64,000 nt of DNA from Sphingomonas sp. Leaf21 (GTDB lineage Bacteria > Pseudomonadota > Alphaproteobacteria > Sphingomonadales > Sphingomonadaceae): contig NZ_CAKASM010000001.1 of the NCBI RefSeq assembly GCF_916858675.1, forward strand, positions 434,001-498,000. The letters are read 5' to 3'. A model generated the notes under the pieces. That model saw only the letters and a program-made list of their open reading frames with translations. It ran no database searches and had not been told where the DNA came from. Below are positions 47,896 through 58,969 of this stretch, one piece after another. Every line of letters begins with the position of its first letter. The stretch's first letter is position 1. The position numbers and the translations under genes are program-made.

Positions 47896-48573
47896 TCAAT
47901 CCTGATGCAGGATGCGGGCGTCGTCATAACCGGCTTGCGCCGCGGCGTCACGCAGGGCTTTGGCGGAATCGGCGGTCATCCCGCTCCGCTCGACACGCCA
48001 GACCCGGCCCGAGAGGCGCGCCTGCGCCGAGAAGCGGCGGCCCAGCGCCTGCGCGCGATCGCGGCTGGAAAAGCTCGCCAGTTGAACCCGGTATTGCGCA
48101 TGGGGGTCGAGCGCGATCGGGCGGCTGACCGGTGCCACCGCGCTGGCGCCCGCGAGGATCAGGCCGGGACCGTCACCGCCCGGCGCCAGCGCGCGCAGGC
48201 GGATCCGCGCCACGGCGCGCTTGTTGGTGCCCAGCAGCTTCGCGGCCCCCAGCGACAGGTCGGCCACGCGGTCCGCGCGCCCCGGTCCCCGATCGCCGAC
48301 CCGCGCGATGATGGAGCGGCCGGTATCGACATCGGTCACCTCGACCATCGATTCGAGCGGCAGCGTCCGGTGCGCGATCATCACCTCGTCCGGATCGAAA
48401 CGTCGCCCCGTCGCGGTCCGATGCCCGGCCAGCTCATGCCCGTACCAGCTCGCACGGCCGGTGGCGTCATAGCTGCCATAATGCGGCGACGGCACGGTAT
48501 CCGCCGACGCCGGCGAGGGGATCGCGGTCAGTACCGCGACGACCAGGGCAAAGGCCTCAACCCGCAATCGCAT
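47896..48573 (-). CDS. rlpA: RlpA-like septal lytic protein with SPOR domain
   Basis: The 225-residue product has a signal peptide (MRLRVEAFALVVAVLTAIPSPASA), a double-psi beta-barrel domain with ASWYGHELAGHRTATGRRFDPDEVMIAHRTLPLES and RVGDRGPG, and a C-terminal SPOR domain (YRVQLASFSSRDRAQALGRRF) which binds denuded glycan at the division site. RlpA proteins cleave naked glycan strands. No lipobox Cys is seen, unlike classical RlpA. The ATG at 48573 overlaps the preceding transglycosylase by 17 bases. Confidence 0.88.
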   Translation of the reverse strand: MRLRVEAFALVVAVLTAIPSPASADTVPSPHYGSYDATGRASWYGHELAGHRTATGRRFDPDEVMIAHRTLPLESMVEVTDVDTGRSIIARVGDRGPGRADRVADLSLGAAKLLGTNKRAVARIRLRALAPGGDGPGLILAGASAVAPVSRPIALDPHAQYRVQLASFSSRDRAQALGRRFSAQARLSGRVWRVERSGMTADSAKALRDAAAQAGYDDARILHQD

Positions 48574-49603
48574 CGGCCAGCAATCCCACCGACAGAGCAT
48601 AGAAATTGGAGCAGTTGTAATCCAGGATGACGCGGTAATTGCCGGTCAGCAGATAAGCCGTCGCCCCCTGGCCGTCCGGCTCCATCAGCGTCGCGAGCAC
48701 CCGGTCGTCGGGCCAGGCCGCCCCTTGGGGGACGATCCCCAGCGCGCGCCATTCGCCGATCGTCCGCCAGCCGCTGTGCCGCTCGAAGACGCGCGGGCAC
48801 CGCGGGCTGACCAGCCGGTTACGCACCATCGAGCGGTCGAATCCGGCGGGCACGGTCACCGCGAAGCCCCAGGGCTGCCCGGCGCGCCATCCGGCGTTGA
48901 CGAAGTAATTGCCGATCGAGGCGAGCGTGTCCGCCTCGCTGTTCCAGATGTCGGCGCGGCCATCGCCATCGCCATCGCGCGCGAGCCGCAGATAGATGGA
49001 GGGCAGGAACTGCGGATTGCCGGTCGCCCCCGCCCAGCTTCCCTTGAGCTGGTCACGGGTCACGCCCCGGTCCATCATCTTGAGCGCGGCGATGAACTCG
49101 CCCTCGAACAACGGCCGCCGCCGCCCCTCATAGGCCAGGCTCGCCAGCGAGCGGATCAGGTCGAAATTGCCGGTATAGGAACCGTAATTGGTCTCGTGCC
49201 CCCAGATCGCGACCATGATCGATTCGGGCACGCCGGTCTCGCGCTCGATCCGCGACAGGCGAGGACGCTGCGCCAGATATTTGCTTCGCCCCCGCCCGAT
49301 CCGCGCCGCATCGACATGCGCGGCCTTATAGGGGGCGAAGGGGCTGAAGCCGCTATTGGCGGGGCCGCCCGGCTGTTGCCGGTCGAGCTCGATCACACGC
49401 GGATTGAGGGTCAGCGTCGGCAGCACCGCATCCAGCGTCGCGCGGCTGACCCCCTGCGCCTGCGCGGTGCCGCGAAACTGTTGCAGATAGGTCTGGAACC
49501 CCGCCTCGTCCTGCGCGACGGCTGGCGTAGCGCCGAACGCCAGAAGCGCCAGACCCGAAGAAATGCCGAGGCGCTTCACGCGCCGGGTAATCGTCCCCCA
49601 CAT
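48557..49603 (-). CDS. mltB: Lytic murein transglycosylase, MltB type
   Basis: A 348-residue periplasmic enzyme with a signal peptide (SGLALLAFGATPAVAQ). The SLT_2/MltB domain shows RYLAQ-type RSKYLAQRPRLSRIERETGVPESIMVAIWGHETNYGSYTGNFDLIRSLASLAY in outline, with the catalytic Glu in WGHETNYG, and GSWAGATGNPQFLPSIYLR. It cuts glycan strands to 1,6-anhydro products. First of the mltB-rlpA-dac chain on the minus strand. Confidence 0.93.
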   Translation of the reverse strand: MWGTITRRVKRLGISSGLALLAFGATPAVAQDEAGFQTYLQQFRGTAQAQGVSRATLDAVLPTLTLNPRVIELDRQQPGGPANSGFSPFAPYKAAHVDAARIGRGRSKYLAQRPRLSRIERETGVPESIMVAIWGHETNYGSYTGNFDLIRSLASLAYEGRRRPLFEGEFIAALKMMDRGVTRDQLKGSWAGATGNPQFLPSIYLRLARDGDGDGRADIWNSEADTLASIGNYFVNAGWRAGQPWGFAVTVPAGFDRSMVRNRLVSPRCPRVFERHSGWRTIGEWRALGIVPQGAAWPDDRVLATLMEPDGQGATAYLLTGNYRVILDYNCSNFYALSVGLLADAIAG

Positions 49604-49753
49604 GCGTCCTGTGTGCCATAGCCCGCCCCGCGCCGGAACCTCGCGTCACCGCAGCCCTGGCACGTCCAACCGCGTGGACGCCCGCCGCTCCGCTCGACAA
49701 TCGCTGGTAGATTTGCCCGATCGCTTGGCGTACAGGCACCTCCCGCCGAACCC

Positions 49754-49843
49754 GGAAGAGTGGCCGAGCGGTTTAAGGCACCGGTCTTGAAAACCGGCGA
49801 TGGTGCAAGCCATCCGTGGGTTCGAATCCCACCTCTTCCGCCA
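49754..49843 (+). tRNA. tRNA-Ser (anticodon TGA)
   Basis: A 90-base class II tRNA: acceptor GGAAGAG/CTCTTCC, D-arm TGGCCGAGCGGTTTAAGGCA, anticodon stem CGGTC-loop TTGAAAA (anticodon TGA), long variable arm, T-arm GTGGGTTCGAATCCCAC, encoded CCA. The 3' end lies 14 bases before a low-GC orphan ORF. Confidence 0.97.
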
Positions 49844-49857
49844 AACATGGGGGCATC

Positions 49858-50229
49858 ATGGGTCTGCGAAGCTGGTGGCGAAAAAATCGCGAGAAGGCAG
49901 AGGCAACGCGCCGCTCATTAGCGCTGAATGACGATCAAGAGTTGATCGCACAACAAGTGCCCGAGCTTATGGGTATGAGCGCCGTGGAAGGCATGGCCTA
50001 TGTGATGCAGCAAATTCAAGCGTGGAACCAGACTTGCACGATGGAGCAAGCAGCGATGTTCACCGACAGGCTACGGTCATCCAACGAGTCATTTCGGGCT
50101 GACGGACTGACGATGCCCTATTGGGGCAACCTTTGGGTGCTGCGGACTTATCAAGCCGAATTAGGTTTTAATGTACCGAAGGTCGCGCCGTCGGCGAACC
50201 GCTCACAACAGGAACTAAATGCGGGGTAG
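49858..50229 (+). CDS. Low-GC orphan ORF next to tRNA-Ser
   Basis: A 123-residue frame (MGLRSWWRKNREKAEATRRS... ...SANRSQQELNAG), mostly helical and soluble with no signal or known motif. Its base composition is about 54% GC by count of lines 49921-50220, against roughly two-thirds in neighbouring genes, and it uses TTA, GTA and AAT codons that others avoid. It begins 14 bases past the CCA end of a tRNA-Ser gene, a common integration site, so horizontal origin is likely. The ATG at 49858 is chosen since the frame upstream reads through the tRNA. No family recognised. Confidence 0.6.
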   Translation: MGLRSWWRKNREKAEATRRSLALNDDQELIAQQVPELMGMSAVEGMAYVMQQIQAWNQTCTMEQAAMFTDRLRSSNESFRADGLTMPYWGNLWVLRTYQAELGFNVPKVAPSANRSQQELNAG

Positions 50230-50243
50230 CGCTTAGAAAGCAT

Positions 50244-50340
50244 GTGAGCCTGCGGCTCACCCGACCCCTCACCCGAGCGGCGCTAGCCAGCATAGCTGGC
50301 CAGCCCCACCATCTCTCCCCCCTTCAGGGGCGACGAGAAT
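50244..50340. repeat. Intergenic repeat, family B (copy 2)
   Basis: Contains TGAGCCTGCGGCTCA (palindrome), CCCCTCACCC and GCGCTAGCCAGCATAGCTGGCCAGC with nested inverted repeats, followed by CCCCCCTTCAGGGG. Parts match 3431-3465. It separates the low-GC ORF from the L,D-transpeptidase. Confidence 0.45.
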
Positions 50341-50353
50341 TCACCCCCCCCCC

Positions 50354-51805
50354 TTACGGCCCGACATCCGCCGCGCCGGTCTGCACGCGCAGCGCCTTGC
50401 CCGCCTTGAAGCCCAGCGCTTCGCCGACACGGTCGTCCCAGCCATAGGGGTCATTGCGGACGATCGGTTCGCCGTCGTCGTCGAACAGCACCGTCTGGTA
50501 GAGCAGCCGGACGGGGATCTGGTGCGGCAGCTTGACGAAGGTTTCCTTGCCGGTGGCGCGCGCCTTGTGCCATTCGTCGAGGACGCCTTCGTCCTTCGCG
50601 AGCATCTCGGCAAAGCCCAAGGCGTCGTCGACGCGCACGCAACCATGGCTGCGCTGGCGCTGGACCATGTTGAACAGCGCCTTGGCGGGCGTGTCGTGCA
50701 GATAGATCGCATGGTCGTTTTGCATGTCGAACTTGACCAACCCGAGCGAGTTCTTCGGACCCGGCTGCTGCACGATCCAGCCGTCCTTCCATACCATGTT
50801 GTTGGCCTTCAGATAGCCCGCCCCCTTCCTGGCCAGTTCCTTCTCCTGGATCGAGCGCGGCACCGTCCAGGTCGGATTGGCCACCAGCCGGAAGATGGGG
50901 GAGCCGAGCTGCGGCGTCTCGGTATCGGGTTCGCCGACCACCACCTTGCGACTGTCGACGATCTTGCCGTCGCGCCAATAGGTCAGCCGTGCGGCGGCGA
51001 TGTTGACGTCGATCCGGGTCGCTGGCGGGGTTCGCTCCAGCCAGCGGAGCCGCTCCATCGTGATCGCGACGGCGCGTGCGCGATCCAGGTCCGACATGTT
51101 GAGGATGGCCAGCGCCTCGTCACCGATGATCCCGTCGGGCTTCATCCCGTAATCCGCCTGCATCTGGCGAACGGCGGCGACCATCTGCGGCGTGTAGCTG
51201 TCTCCGGGTGCGACGTCGCGCGGCAGATAGTCGAGGATCACCAGTTCGCGCGCGATCGCGGGCAGGCGCGGATCGGTGGCGCCCGGTTTGATCGGCTCGC
51301 CGCTCTGGACGACCGGCGTGGCGGTCGCCTGTGGCTGCGGCTGGCGGACGAGCTTCAGATAGGCCGCCGACAGTCGCTTGTAATTGGCGTCCTGCGGCGC
51401 GAGGCCATCGAGCCAGCCCACCAAATTGCCCGCCTTCAGCGCGCCCGCCAGCCCGGCCTTCAGATCGGGCGCGGGGCGCGGCACGGTATAGACGTCGTAC
51501 AGCTTGGTCGGATCGGTCGCCCCACGCGCCAGCGCCGACGCATAGCGAAGCGCCTGCGCGGTCAGGGCCGCTTCGTCCCCCGCCCCCAGGTCGAACGCCA
51601 TGTGATCCAGGCCATGGGCGGCGCGCGCATCGATCGCCTGGCGAAGCTGCGACCGGGTCTTGTCGCTCCACTGCGCGGGCCCCGCGGGCTGGTTTGCCGC
51701 AGCGGCAGCGTTGCTGTTCGCACTATCCTGCACGTTGCACCCCGCCAGCATCATCGCCAGCACCAAGGACGTTCCGAACCGCTTCTGCACAGGCCACTCC
51801 CTCAT
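50354..51805 (-). CDS. L,D-transpeptidase lipoprotein (YcbB/LdtD type)
   Basis: The 483-residue product has a lipobox (SLVLAMMLAGC), a helical scaffold domain, a peptidoglycan-binding repeat (PQMVAAVRQMQADYGMKPDGIIGDEAL) and the YkuD catalytic domain with HDTPAKALFN and the active-site motif SHGCVRVDD (Cys nucleophile). It forms 3-3 cross-links or attaches proteins to peptidoglycan. The frame is open to 51850; the ATG at 51805 (MREWPVQKRFG) gives a regular lipoprotein signal. Divergent from the DUF882 gene. Confidence 0.92.
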   Translation of the reverse strand: MREWPVQKRFGTSLVLAMMLAGCNVQDSANSNAAAAANQPAGPAQWSDKTRSQLRQAIDARAAHGLDHMAFDLGAGDEAALTAQALRYASALARGATDPTKLYDVYTVPRPAPDLKAGLAGALKAGNLVGWLDGLAPQDANYKRLSAAYLKLVRQPQPQATATPVVQSGEPIKPGATDPRLPAIARELVILDYLPRDVAPGDSYTPQMVAAVRQMQADYGMKPDGIIGDEALAILNMSDLDRARAVAITMERLRWLERTPPATRIDVNIAAARLTYWRDGKIVDSRKVVVGEPDTETPQLGSPIFRLVANPTWTVPRSIQEKELARKGAGYLKANNMVWKDGWIVQQPGPKNSLGLVKFDMQNDHAIYLHDTPAKALFNMVQRQRSHGCVRVDDALGFAEMLAKDEGVLDEWHKARATGKETFVKLPHQIPVRLLYQTVLFDDDGEPIVRNDPYGWDDRVGEALGFKAGKALRVQTGAADVGP

Positions 51806-51968
51806 AGTCGAACGATAACGCATCGAAACGATCCCGGCTCCCGGCCGCATCGGTCCGATGCGATGGGCCGAGCGGTGGGCTGGCTGCGGCCAAGCGCGGG
51901 AACCGGGTCAGGAGTTGGCAACCATCATGCTGTAAAAGCGGATCATTCCTCCAGAACCGGAACCGAAT

Positions 51969-52517
51969 TTGTCTGAGTCCCAGTTTTCGCGCCGCGACCT
52001 TATCGGCGGCGGCACCGCCGCGCTCGTCATGGCCGCGCTGTCCGAGCGTGTCTCCGCGCGGACGCCCGAGCGTCGCCTCGCCTTCATCAACGCCAATACG
52101 CGCGAGCGGTGCGATGTCTGCTTCTTCGCCGATGGCCGCTATCGCGCCGACGGCCTCGCCGAACTCAACCACGCGATGCGCGACTGGCGCACCGGCGCGA
52201 CGCGGACCATGGATCCCAAGCTGCTCGATCTGCTCGTCCACCTCCGCGATCGACTGGATATCCCGGCCCGCAAGCCGTTGCGCCTCGTCTCCGGCTATCG
52301 CAGTCCGAAGACCAACGGCGCGATGCATGCGCGGTCGCACGGCGTCGCCAGCAAGAGCCAGCACATGCTTGGCAAGGCGACCGATATCGCCATTCCCGGG
52401 GTGCCGCTGAACCGCCTGCGCGACGCGGCGCTGTCGTTGCGCGGTGGCGGGGTGGGCTACTACCCGCATGACGGCTTCGTCCATGTCGATACCGGGCCGA
52501 TCCGCCACTGGAGCTGA
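51969..52517 (+). CDS. DUF882/YcbK-type peptidase M15-like protein, Tat signal
   Basis: From a TTG start the 182-residue product has a twin-arginine signal (QFSRRDLIGGGTAALVMAAL), then the DUF882 domain with LRLVSGYRSPKTN, SKSQHMLGKATDIAI and FVHVDTG, in which two His and one Asp form the zinc site of M15-type peptidases. YcbK relatives modify peptidoglycan in the periplasm. E. coli ycbB and ycbK are neighbours too, and the same pairing here (divergent) supports a shared job. Confidence 0.9.
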   Translation: MSESQFSRRDLIGGGTAALVMAALSERVSARTPERRLAFINANTRERCDVCFFADGRYRADGLAELNHAMRDWRTGATRTMDPKLLDLLVHLRDRLDIPARKPLRLVSGYRSPKTNGAMHARSHGVASKSQHMLGKATDIAIPGVPLNRLRDAALSLRGGGVGYYPHDGFVHVDTGPIRHWS

Positions 52518-52569
52518 GCGTTCGCGCCGCCCCCGCTGTCACCAAAGTCTGTCTGTCACCCCAAGTCAC

Positions 52570-52690
52570 CGACCACCCCGGCGGGGGCCGGGGTCCGCTA
52601 TTGCCGCCCTGAGTGGCGCACCCATGCCCACCAAAGGGATCCCAACGTTCGCCGGGATGGTGGCGTTTGACGTTGTCGGGCCGGATGGCG
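52570..52690. repeat. GC-rich intergenic repeat, family D (copy 2)
   Basis: Starts with ACCCCGGCGGGGGCCGGGGT and ends with GATCCCAACGTTCGCCGGGATG; the CCGGCG/CGCCGG cores resemble 17195-17300. It precedes the DUF1206 gene, which has its own ribosome site after it. Confidence 0.45.
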
Positions 52691-52743
52691 TTCGGAACGT
52701 AGGTCCGCAGTTTCGGTTATCCCCTGAAAATCAGGGAGACGAC

Positions 52744-53532
52744 ATGAACGCGAATGCCCGCCTGACGCTTCTGACGCGGATCGGTTTCGCCACGCGCGGG
52801 CTGCTCTACATCGTCATCGCCGTGCTGATCCTGCGGACGGGACGCGCCGAAGACCCCAGCGGGGCGCTGCAATATCTGGGCAAGGGCGGCGGCCAGCTGC
52901 TGCTCGGGGTGATGGCGGCGGGGCTGGTCGCCTATGGCATCTGGCGCCTCGCGGACGCCGCACTCGACATCGAACGGCATGGCTCCGATCGCAAGGGCCT
53001 GGCCGAACGCGCGGGCGCCGGAGTCAGCGGCATCGTCCACCTGTTCCTGGCATGGCAGGCGGTCCAGCTGATGCGCGGCGCCGCATTGACGGGGGACGGT
53101 ACGCACAAAGGCGCCGAGACGGCGCTGACCCTGCCCGGCGGCTGGGCGTTGCTGCTGATCGGCGCTGCGGTCCTGTTGCTTCTGGGCGTCGTTCAGCTTG
53201 CCAAGGCGGTGAAGGCATCGTTCCTGCGCTATATCGAGCCGGGAATGGCCCGCCGTGACTGGGTCATGTGGAGCGGCCGCGCGGGCTATGCGGCGCGCGG
53301 GCTCATCTTCCTGATCAGCGGCTGGCTACTCGTGAAGGCGGGTATGGAGGAACAGGCCGGTGACGTGGGGGGCATGGCCTATGTCCTCGCGTGGCTCACC
53401 AATCCGTTCGATCTGATCGTCGGTGCCGGGCTGCTCGGCTTTGGCCTGTTCAGCCTGATCGAGGCGCGTTTTCGTGTCCTGCATGACGTACCCGTCGACA
53501 GCGTGGTCCGTCGCGCGACCAGCCTGCACTGA
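52744..53532 (+). CDS. DUF1206 membrane protein
   Basis: The 262-residue protein is built of three copies of the DUF1206 unit, each of two helices: LTRIGFATRGLLYIVIAVLILRTG (start), RAGAGVSGIVHLFLAWQAVQLM (about 85) and WSGRAGYAARGLIFLISGWLLVKAG (about 175). All six helices lie in the inner membrane. Function unknown. ATG at 52744 has AGGGAG before it; the upstream open frame is repeat sequence. Confidence 0.88.
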   Translation: MNANARLTLLTRIGFATRGLLYIVIAVLILRTGRAEDPSGALQYLGKGGGQLLLGVMAAGLVAYGIWRLADAALDIERHGSDRKGLAERAGAGVSGIVHLFLAWQAVQLMRGAALTGDGTHKGAETALTLPGGWALLLIGAAVLLLLGVVQLAKAVKASFLRYIEPGMARRDWVMWSGRAGYAARGLIFLISGWLLVKAGMEEQAGDVGGMAYVLAWLTNPFDLIVGAGLLGFGLFSLIEARFRVLHDVPVDSVVRRATSLH

Positions 53533-53584
53533 GGTCGCCGCCCTGCCCCTTGGGCCCGGCGACCGATTGGGCTATCGGGGGTTC

Positions 53585-53851
53585 ATGGATTTCGATCAGT
53601 TGCTTGTCCGCTTCTTCGGCACCGAAGAGATCGCCGACCTCGCCCCCGACCAGCTCGCCGCCGGTATCGAGCGGTTGCGACTGCAGTTCGGGCTGGAGCG
53701 CGACAGCGGTCGCCGCTTCGCGCTCTGGTGCCTCGCCTATATGCTGGGCGCCGCGCCCGACCTGGAGGATGCGTTCGAGGACGAAGCGGATCGTGAAGCC
53801 GCGCGCGACTTCATGGACGAGATCGACCGTGAGATGGAGGAGGACGACTGA
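53585..53851 (+). CDS. Small acidic protein, unknown
   Basis: An 88-residue, strongly acidic soluble protein (MDFDQLLVRFFGTEEIADLAPDQLAAGIERLRLQFG in outline, C-terminus EDEADREAARDFMDEIDREMEEDD). Helical throughout. It is found 52 bases after the DUF1206 gene and could share its transcript. Family not recognised by name; the type is conserved-hypothetical in sphingomonads as far as I can judge. Confidence 0.7.
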   Translation: MDFDQLLVRFFGTEEIADLAPDQLAAGIERLRLQFGLERDSGRRFALWCLAYMLGAAPDLEDAFEDEADREAARDFMDEIDREMEEDD

Positions 53852-53874
53852 CGCACGCGTCGCCGTCCCCCGGC

Positions 53875-53894
53875 CCTGACGGTTCCCCGTCAGG
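53875..53894. terminator. Hairpin between convergent genes
   Basis: CCTGACGG (53875-53882) and CCGTCAGG (53887-53894) form a perfect 8-bp stem with the tetraloop TTCC. It lies between the ends of the acidic-protein gene and the TonB receptor gene; only short T/A runs flank it. Confidence 0.55.
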
Positions 53895-53900
53895 CGCCGT

Positions 53901-56300
53901 TTACCAGTTCAGGCCAGCCCGCGCATAGACGTACCGCCCGTTGAAGCCGAAGGGTGAGAAGTACGGAAAGCCCAGCACGCCGGTCGAGTTGTTCGCCAGC
54001 GCCGTCGCGCGCGGATAGACGTCGAACAGGTTGCTGACGCCCAGTCCGATCTGCGCCCCCTTCCGGTCGCCATAGCGGATTTCGAGGTCGGTGATCGCGC
54101 GGTTGCCGGTCAGCACGTCGGCGGCGGGCGTCGTCCCCGGCTGGTTGACGTTGCCATAATAGGTCACGCGGGCGAGCGCGCCCAACTGATCGAGCGACCA
54201 GTCGATCGTGCCGGTCACCTTCTCGCCGGGCGTCCCCTGCTCCAGCGTCAGGATGCGGCTGCGTGCGAACAGCGTCGGCGCGGGGTTCAGCGTCGCGGTG
54301 GAGGTCGGCACGCGCGTCACGTCGATCGTGTTGATGTTGCCCGCCAGGGTAAAGTCGAACGTCCCCGCGCTGTCCGTCCGCGCACGGTAATGCGCCACCG
54401 CGTCGATGCCCTTGGCGGTGCTCGCCAGACCATTGATGAAGAAGCGCGCCGCCGAGACGTTCAGCGGGGCCAGCAAAGCCGCGACCTGCGCGTTGTTCGC
54501 CGCCTGGATGTTCTCCGACAGGCCGATCTGGTCGCGAATATGGATGCGATAGGCGTCGATCGTCAGGTCAAAGCCGCCCGCCCGGATGACCGTGCCGACC
54601 GACAAATTGCTCGACTTTTCCGGTCGGAGCGGCAGCCCGCCCAGCGCTACGCCCACCGGGTCCGTCGACGGGAAGGTGCCGGTCTGGATGGGCACGCCAT
54701 TGGTCACGACCGACGCAGTCTGGGTGAAATATTGCTGTTGCAGCGAAGGAGCGCGGAAGCCGGTCGAGGCGGTGCCGCGCAGCGCGAACCAGTCGGTCAG
54801 GTCATAGCGCGCCGAAACCTTGCCCGTCGCGGTCGATCCAAAGTCTGAATAATCTTCCCCGCGCCCCGCGATGCCCAGCAGCAGCTTGTCGGTCACCTGC
54901 GCCTCGACGTCCAGGTAGACGCTGCCGCTGCGCCGTCCGCGCTTGATCGCATTCGTCGCTCTAAATCCGCCAAAGCCCTGCGCGGCATAGGACGCCTCTT
55001 CGCCCGGCGAGATCTTGTAGCCCTCGCGCCGCCCCTCGATACCGAAGGCGACGTTGAGCGACTGGAACACGTCGAACTTGCGCGTCACGTCGAGCCCGGC
55101 GACATATTGGTCATAGGCGACCTGACCGTCGTAGAAATTCTTCGGCGTCGCCGCGCCATAGGCATAATTGGCCGAGTTCAGCGTGCGGAAGTCGACCGTG
55201 TTTCGCCCGTAGCTGAGCGACAGGTCGACATTATAGCCACCGAAATCGCCGCGCAGGCCGACCGCCGAATTGATGTCCTTGGTCTTGGTATTGATGATCG
55301 GCAGGAAGCCGTTGGGATAGCCAGCGAGCGTCGTCGATGCGCTGGCATTGCGCGGGAAGGCCGCGCCGCGCGTGTCGCGATCCTGATAGCCGCCGAACGC
55401 GTAGAGGCTGAGATTGTCGGTGATCGACGTGCCCGCGTTGACGAAGCCCGTATATTGCTCGACCTCGGGATCGCCATAGCGGCCGGTGATGCGGTTGGGC
55501 GTGACCCGGCGATCGATATCGGCGCGGTTGGTCGGCTGGCGCTTGGTGTATTCGCCCGAAATGGTGATGAAGCCGTCGCTGCCAAAGCCGATGCCCTGCC
55601 AGGCCGAGGCGGTGACCACCGGCTCGCCATTGACGTTGCGGCTGTTCGCGGCGGTATCGACCTGCGTGTTGTAGAAGCCGTAGGTCACGGCCGCGCCGCC
55701 GCCCGACCGCGCCTCGCGCAGGCGCAGATTGACCACGCCCGCGATCGCATCGGACCCATATTGCGCCGACGCACCGTCGCGCAGCACCTCGATCCGATCG
55801 AGCGCGACGGTCGGGATGGTGTTGAGGTCGACCGCTGCGGAGCCGCGACCGACCGTGCCGTTGGTGTTGAGATTGGCCGAGGTGTGGCCGCGGATACCGT
55901 TGATGAGAACCAGCGTCTGGTCGGGCGACAGGCCTCGCAGCGTCGCCGGGCGGATCGCATCGGTCGCGTCATTGGCCGAGGGGCGCGGGAAGTCGATCGA
56001 GGGGGCGACCGCCGCGAGCGCGGAGGCCAGCTCGGTGGTCCCCTGCCGTTGCAGGCTGGCGCCGCTCAGCACGTCGACCGGCGACACGCTGTCCAGCCGG
56101 GTACGACCCTCGGCGCGCGTACCGGTGACGATGATGTCGTTGCCCTCGTCGCCGGTCGTCGCCGCACCCGCCGCCGGAGCCGCCTGTGCGGCCTGCTCGT
56201 CCGCCTGGCCCGAAGAGGGGACGGTCTGCGCATAGGCGCCCTGCGCGACCAGCGAGAGCAACGATACCCCGATAAGGGCGATGGTGCGGCCCTGAGTCAT
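53901..56300 (-). CDS. TonB-dependent receptor
   Basis: The 799-residue product has a signal peptide (MTQGRTIALIGVSLLSLVAQGAYAQ), an Ala-rich spacer, the TonB box IIVTGTRAEG, plug features (RGLSPDQTLVLINGIRGHTSANLNTNGTVGRGSAAVDLN in outline and YGSDAIAGVVNLRLR) and a 22-strand barrel ending ARAGLNW with an aromatic terminus. It is smaller and of a different subgroup from the receptor at 241. No substrate enzyme is adjacent, so a siderophore or other ligand cannot be told apart. Start at 56300 gives the signal peptide; katG lies upstream behind its terminator. Confidence 0.92.
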   Translation of the reverse strand: MTQGRTIALIGVSLLSLVAQGAYAQTVPSSGQADEQAAQAAPAAGAATTGDEGNDIIVTGTRAEGRTRLDSVSPVDVLSGASLQRQGTTELASALAAVAPSIDFPRPSANDATDAIRPATLRGLSPDQTLVLINGIRGHTSANLNTNGTVGRGSAAVDLNTIPTVALDRIEVLRDGASAQYGSDAIAGVVNLRLREARSGGGAAVTYGFYNTQVDTAANSRNVNGEPVVTASAWQGIGFGSDGFITISGEYTKRQPTNRADIDRRVTPNRITGRYGDPEVEQYTGFVNAGTSITDNLSLYAFGGYQDRDTRGAAFPRNASASTTLAGYPNGFLPIINTKTKDINSAVGLRGDFGGYNVDLSLSYGRNTVDFRTLNSANYAYGAATPKNFYDGQVAYDQYVAGLDVTRKFDVFQSLNVAFGIEGRREGYKISPGEEASYAAQGFGGFRATNAIKRGRRSGSVYLDVEAQVTDKLLLGIAGRGEDYSDFGSTATGKVSARYDLTDWFALRGTASTGFRAPSLQQQYFTQTASVVTNGVPIQTGTFPSTDPVGVALGGLPLRPEKSSNLSVGTVIRAGGFDLTIDAYRIHIRDQIGLSENIQAANNAQVAALLAPLNVSAARFFINGLASTAKGIDAVAHYRARTDSAGTFDFTLAGNINTIDVTRVPTSTATLNPAPTLFARSRILTLEQGTPGEKVTGTIDWSLDQLGALARVTYYGNVNQPGTTPAADVLTGNRAITDLEIRYGDRKGAQIGLGVSNLFDVYPRATALANNSTGVLGFPYFSPFGFNGRYVYARAGLNW

Positions 56301-56469
56301 TCCCTGAATTCCTTGTCTTGGCCCGCTCGTGGCGAATGGCGGGCATTGCGGCCATAACGCCCGATCCGTCGCGATCGGATCAACAATTTCTATCATGCCA
56401 GTGGGGATTTGGTTTTTAGCGTGCAGCTTCAGAACGTTGGCAGCCAATCCTGACCGTGGCACGCATAAG

Positions 56470-56501
56470 AAAAGGGCCGCGTCCCGCGACGCGACCCTTT
56501 T
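56470..56501 (-). terminator. Terminator of katG
   Basis: AAAAGGG-C-CGCGTC (56470-56483) pairs with GACGCG-A-CCCTTTT (56488-56501), one internal mismatch, a 4-base loop and A/T runs on both sides. It begins 23 bases after the katG stop. Confidence 0.85.
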
Positions 56502-56524
56502 CCCCAACGCGGTAACCGGACGGA

Positions 56525-58768
<2,244 letters not shown>

Positions 58769-58887
58769 TCAATTCCGTCCGCGCGCCGACGATCGCCGTC
58801 CGTCGCCCGGGACCAGCGCATAAGGCCGGATCAGCCCTGACCTGTAAAGCCGACGATCTTCGTCAGACTGATCGACCCAGCCGAACA

Positions 58888-58913
58888 GACGAGCCGTGCC
58901 ATCGAAGCGTTCC
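58888..58913 (-). promoter_or_regulatory. Possible EcfG (general stress sigma) promoter for katG
   Basis: On the minus strand GGAAC (58913-58909) is followed after 17 bases by CGTC, one base off the GGAAC-N16/17-CGTT consensus of alphaproteobacterial EcfG promoters. It lies about 130 bases before the katG start. The match is near, not exact. Confidence 0.3.
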
Positions 58914-58969
58914 GCGCGTGCGACGATCGCCCTCGCCGATGCGTTGAGGCGTTTTCCCGGAGAGACATC

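Noticed and set aside
49754..50353. Prophage or integrative element at tRNA-Ser
   Set aside because: No integrase, phage gene or duplicated tRNA end was found within the window; only the composition anomaly is supported.
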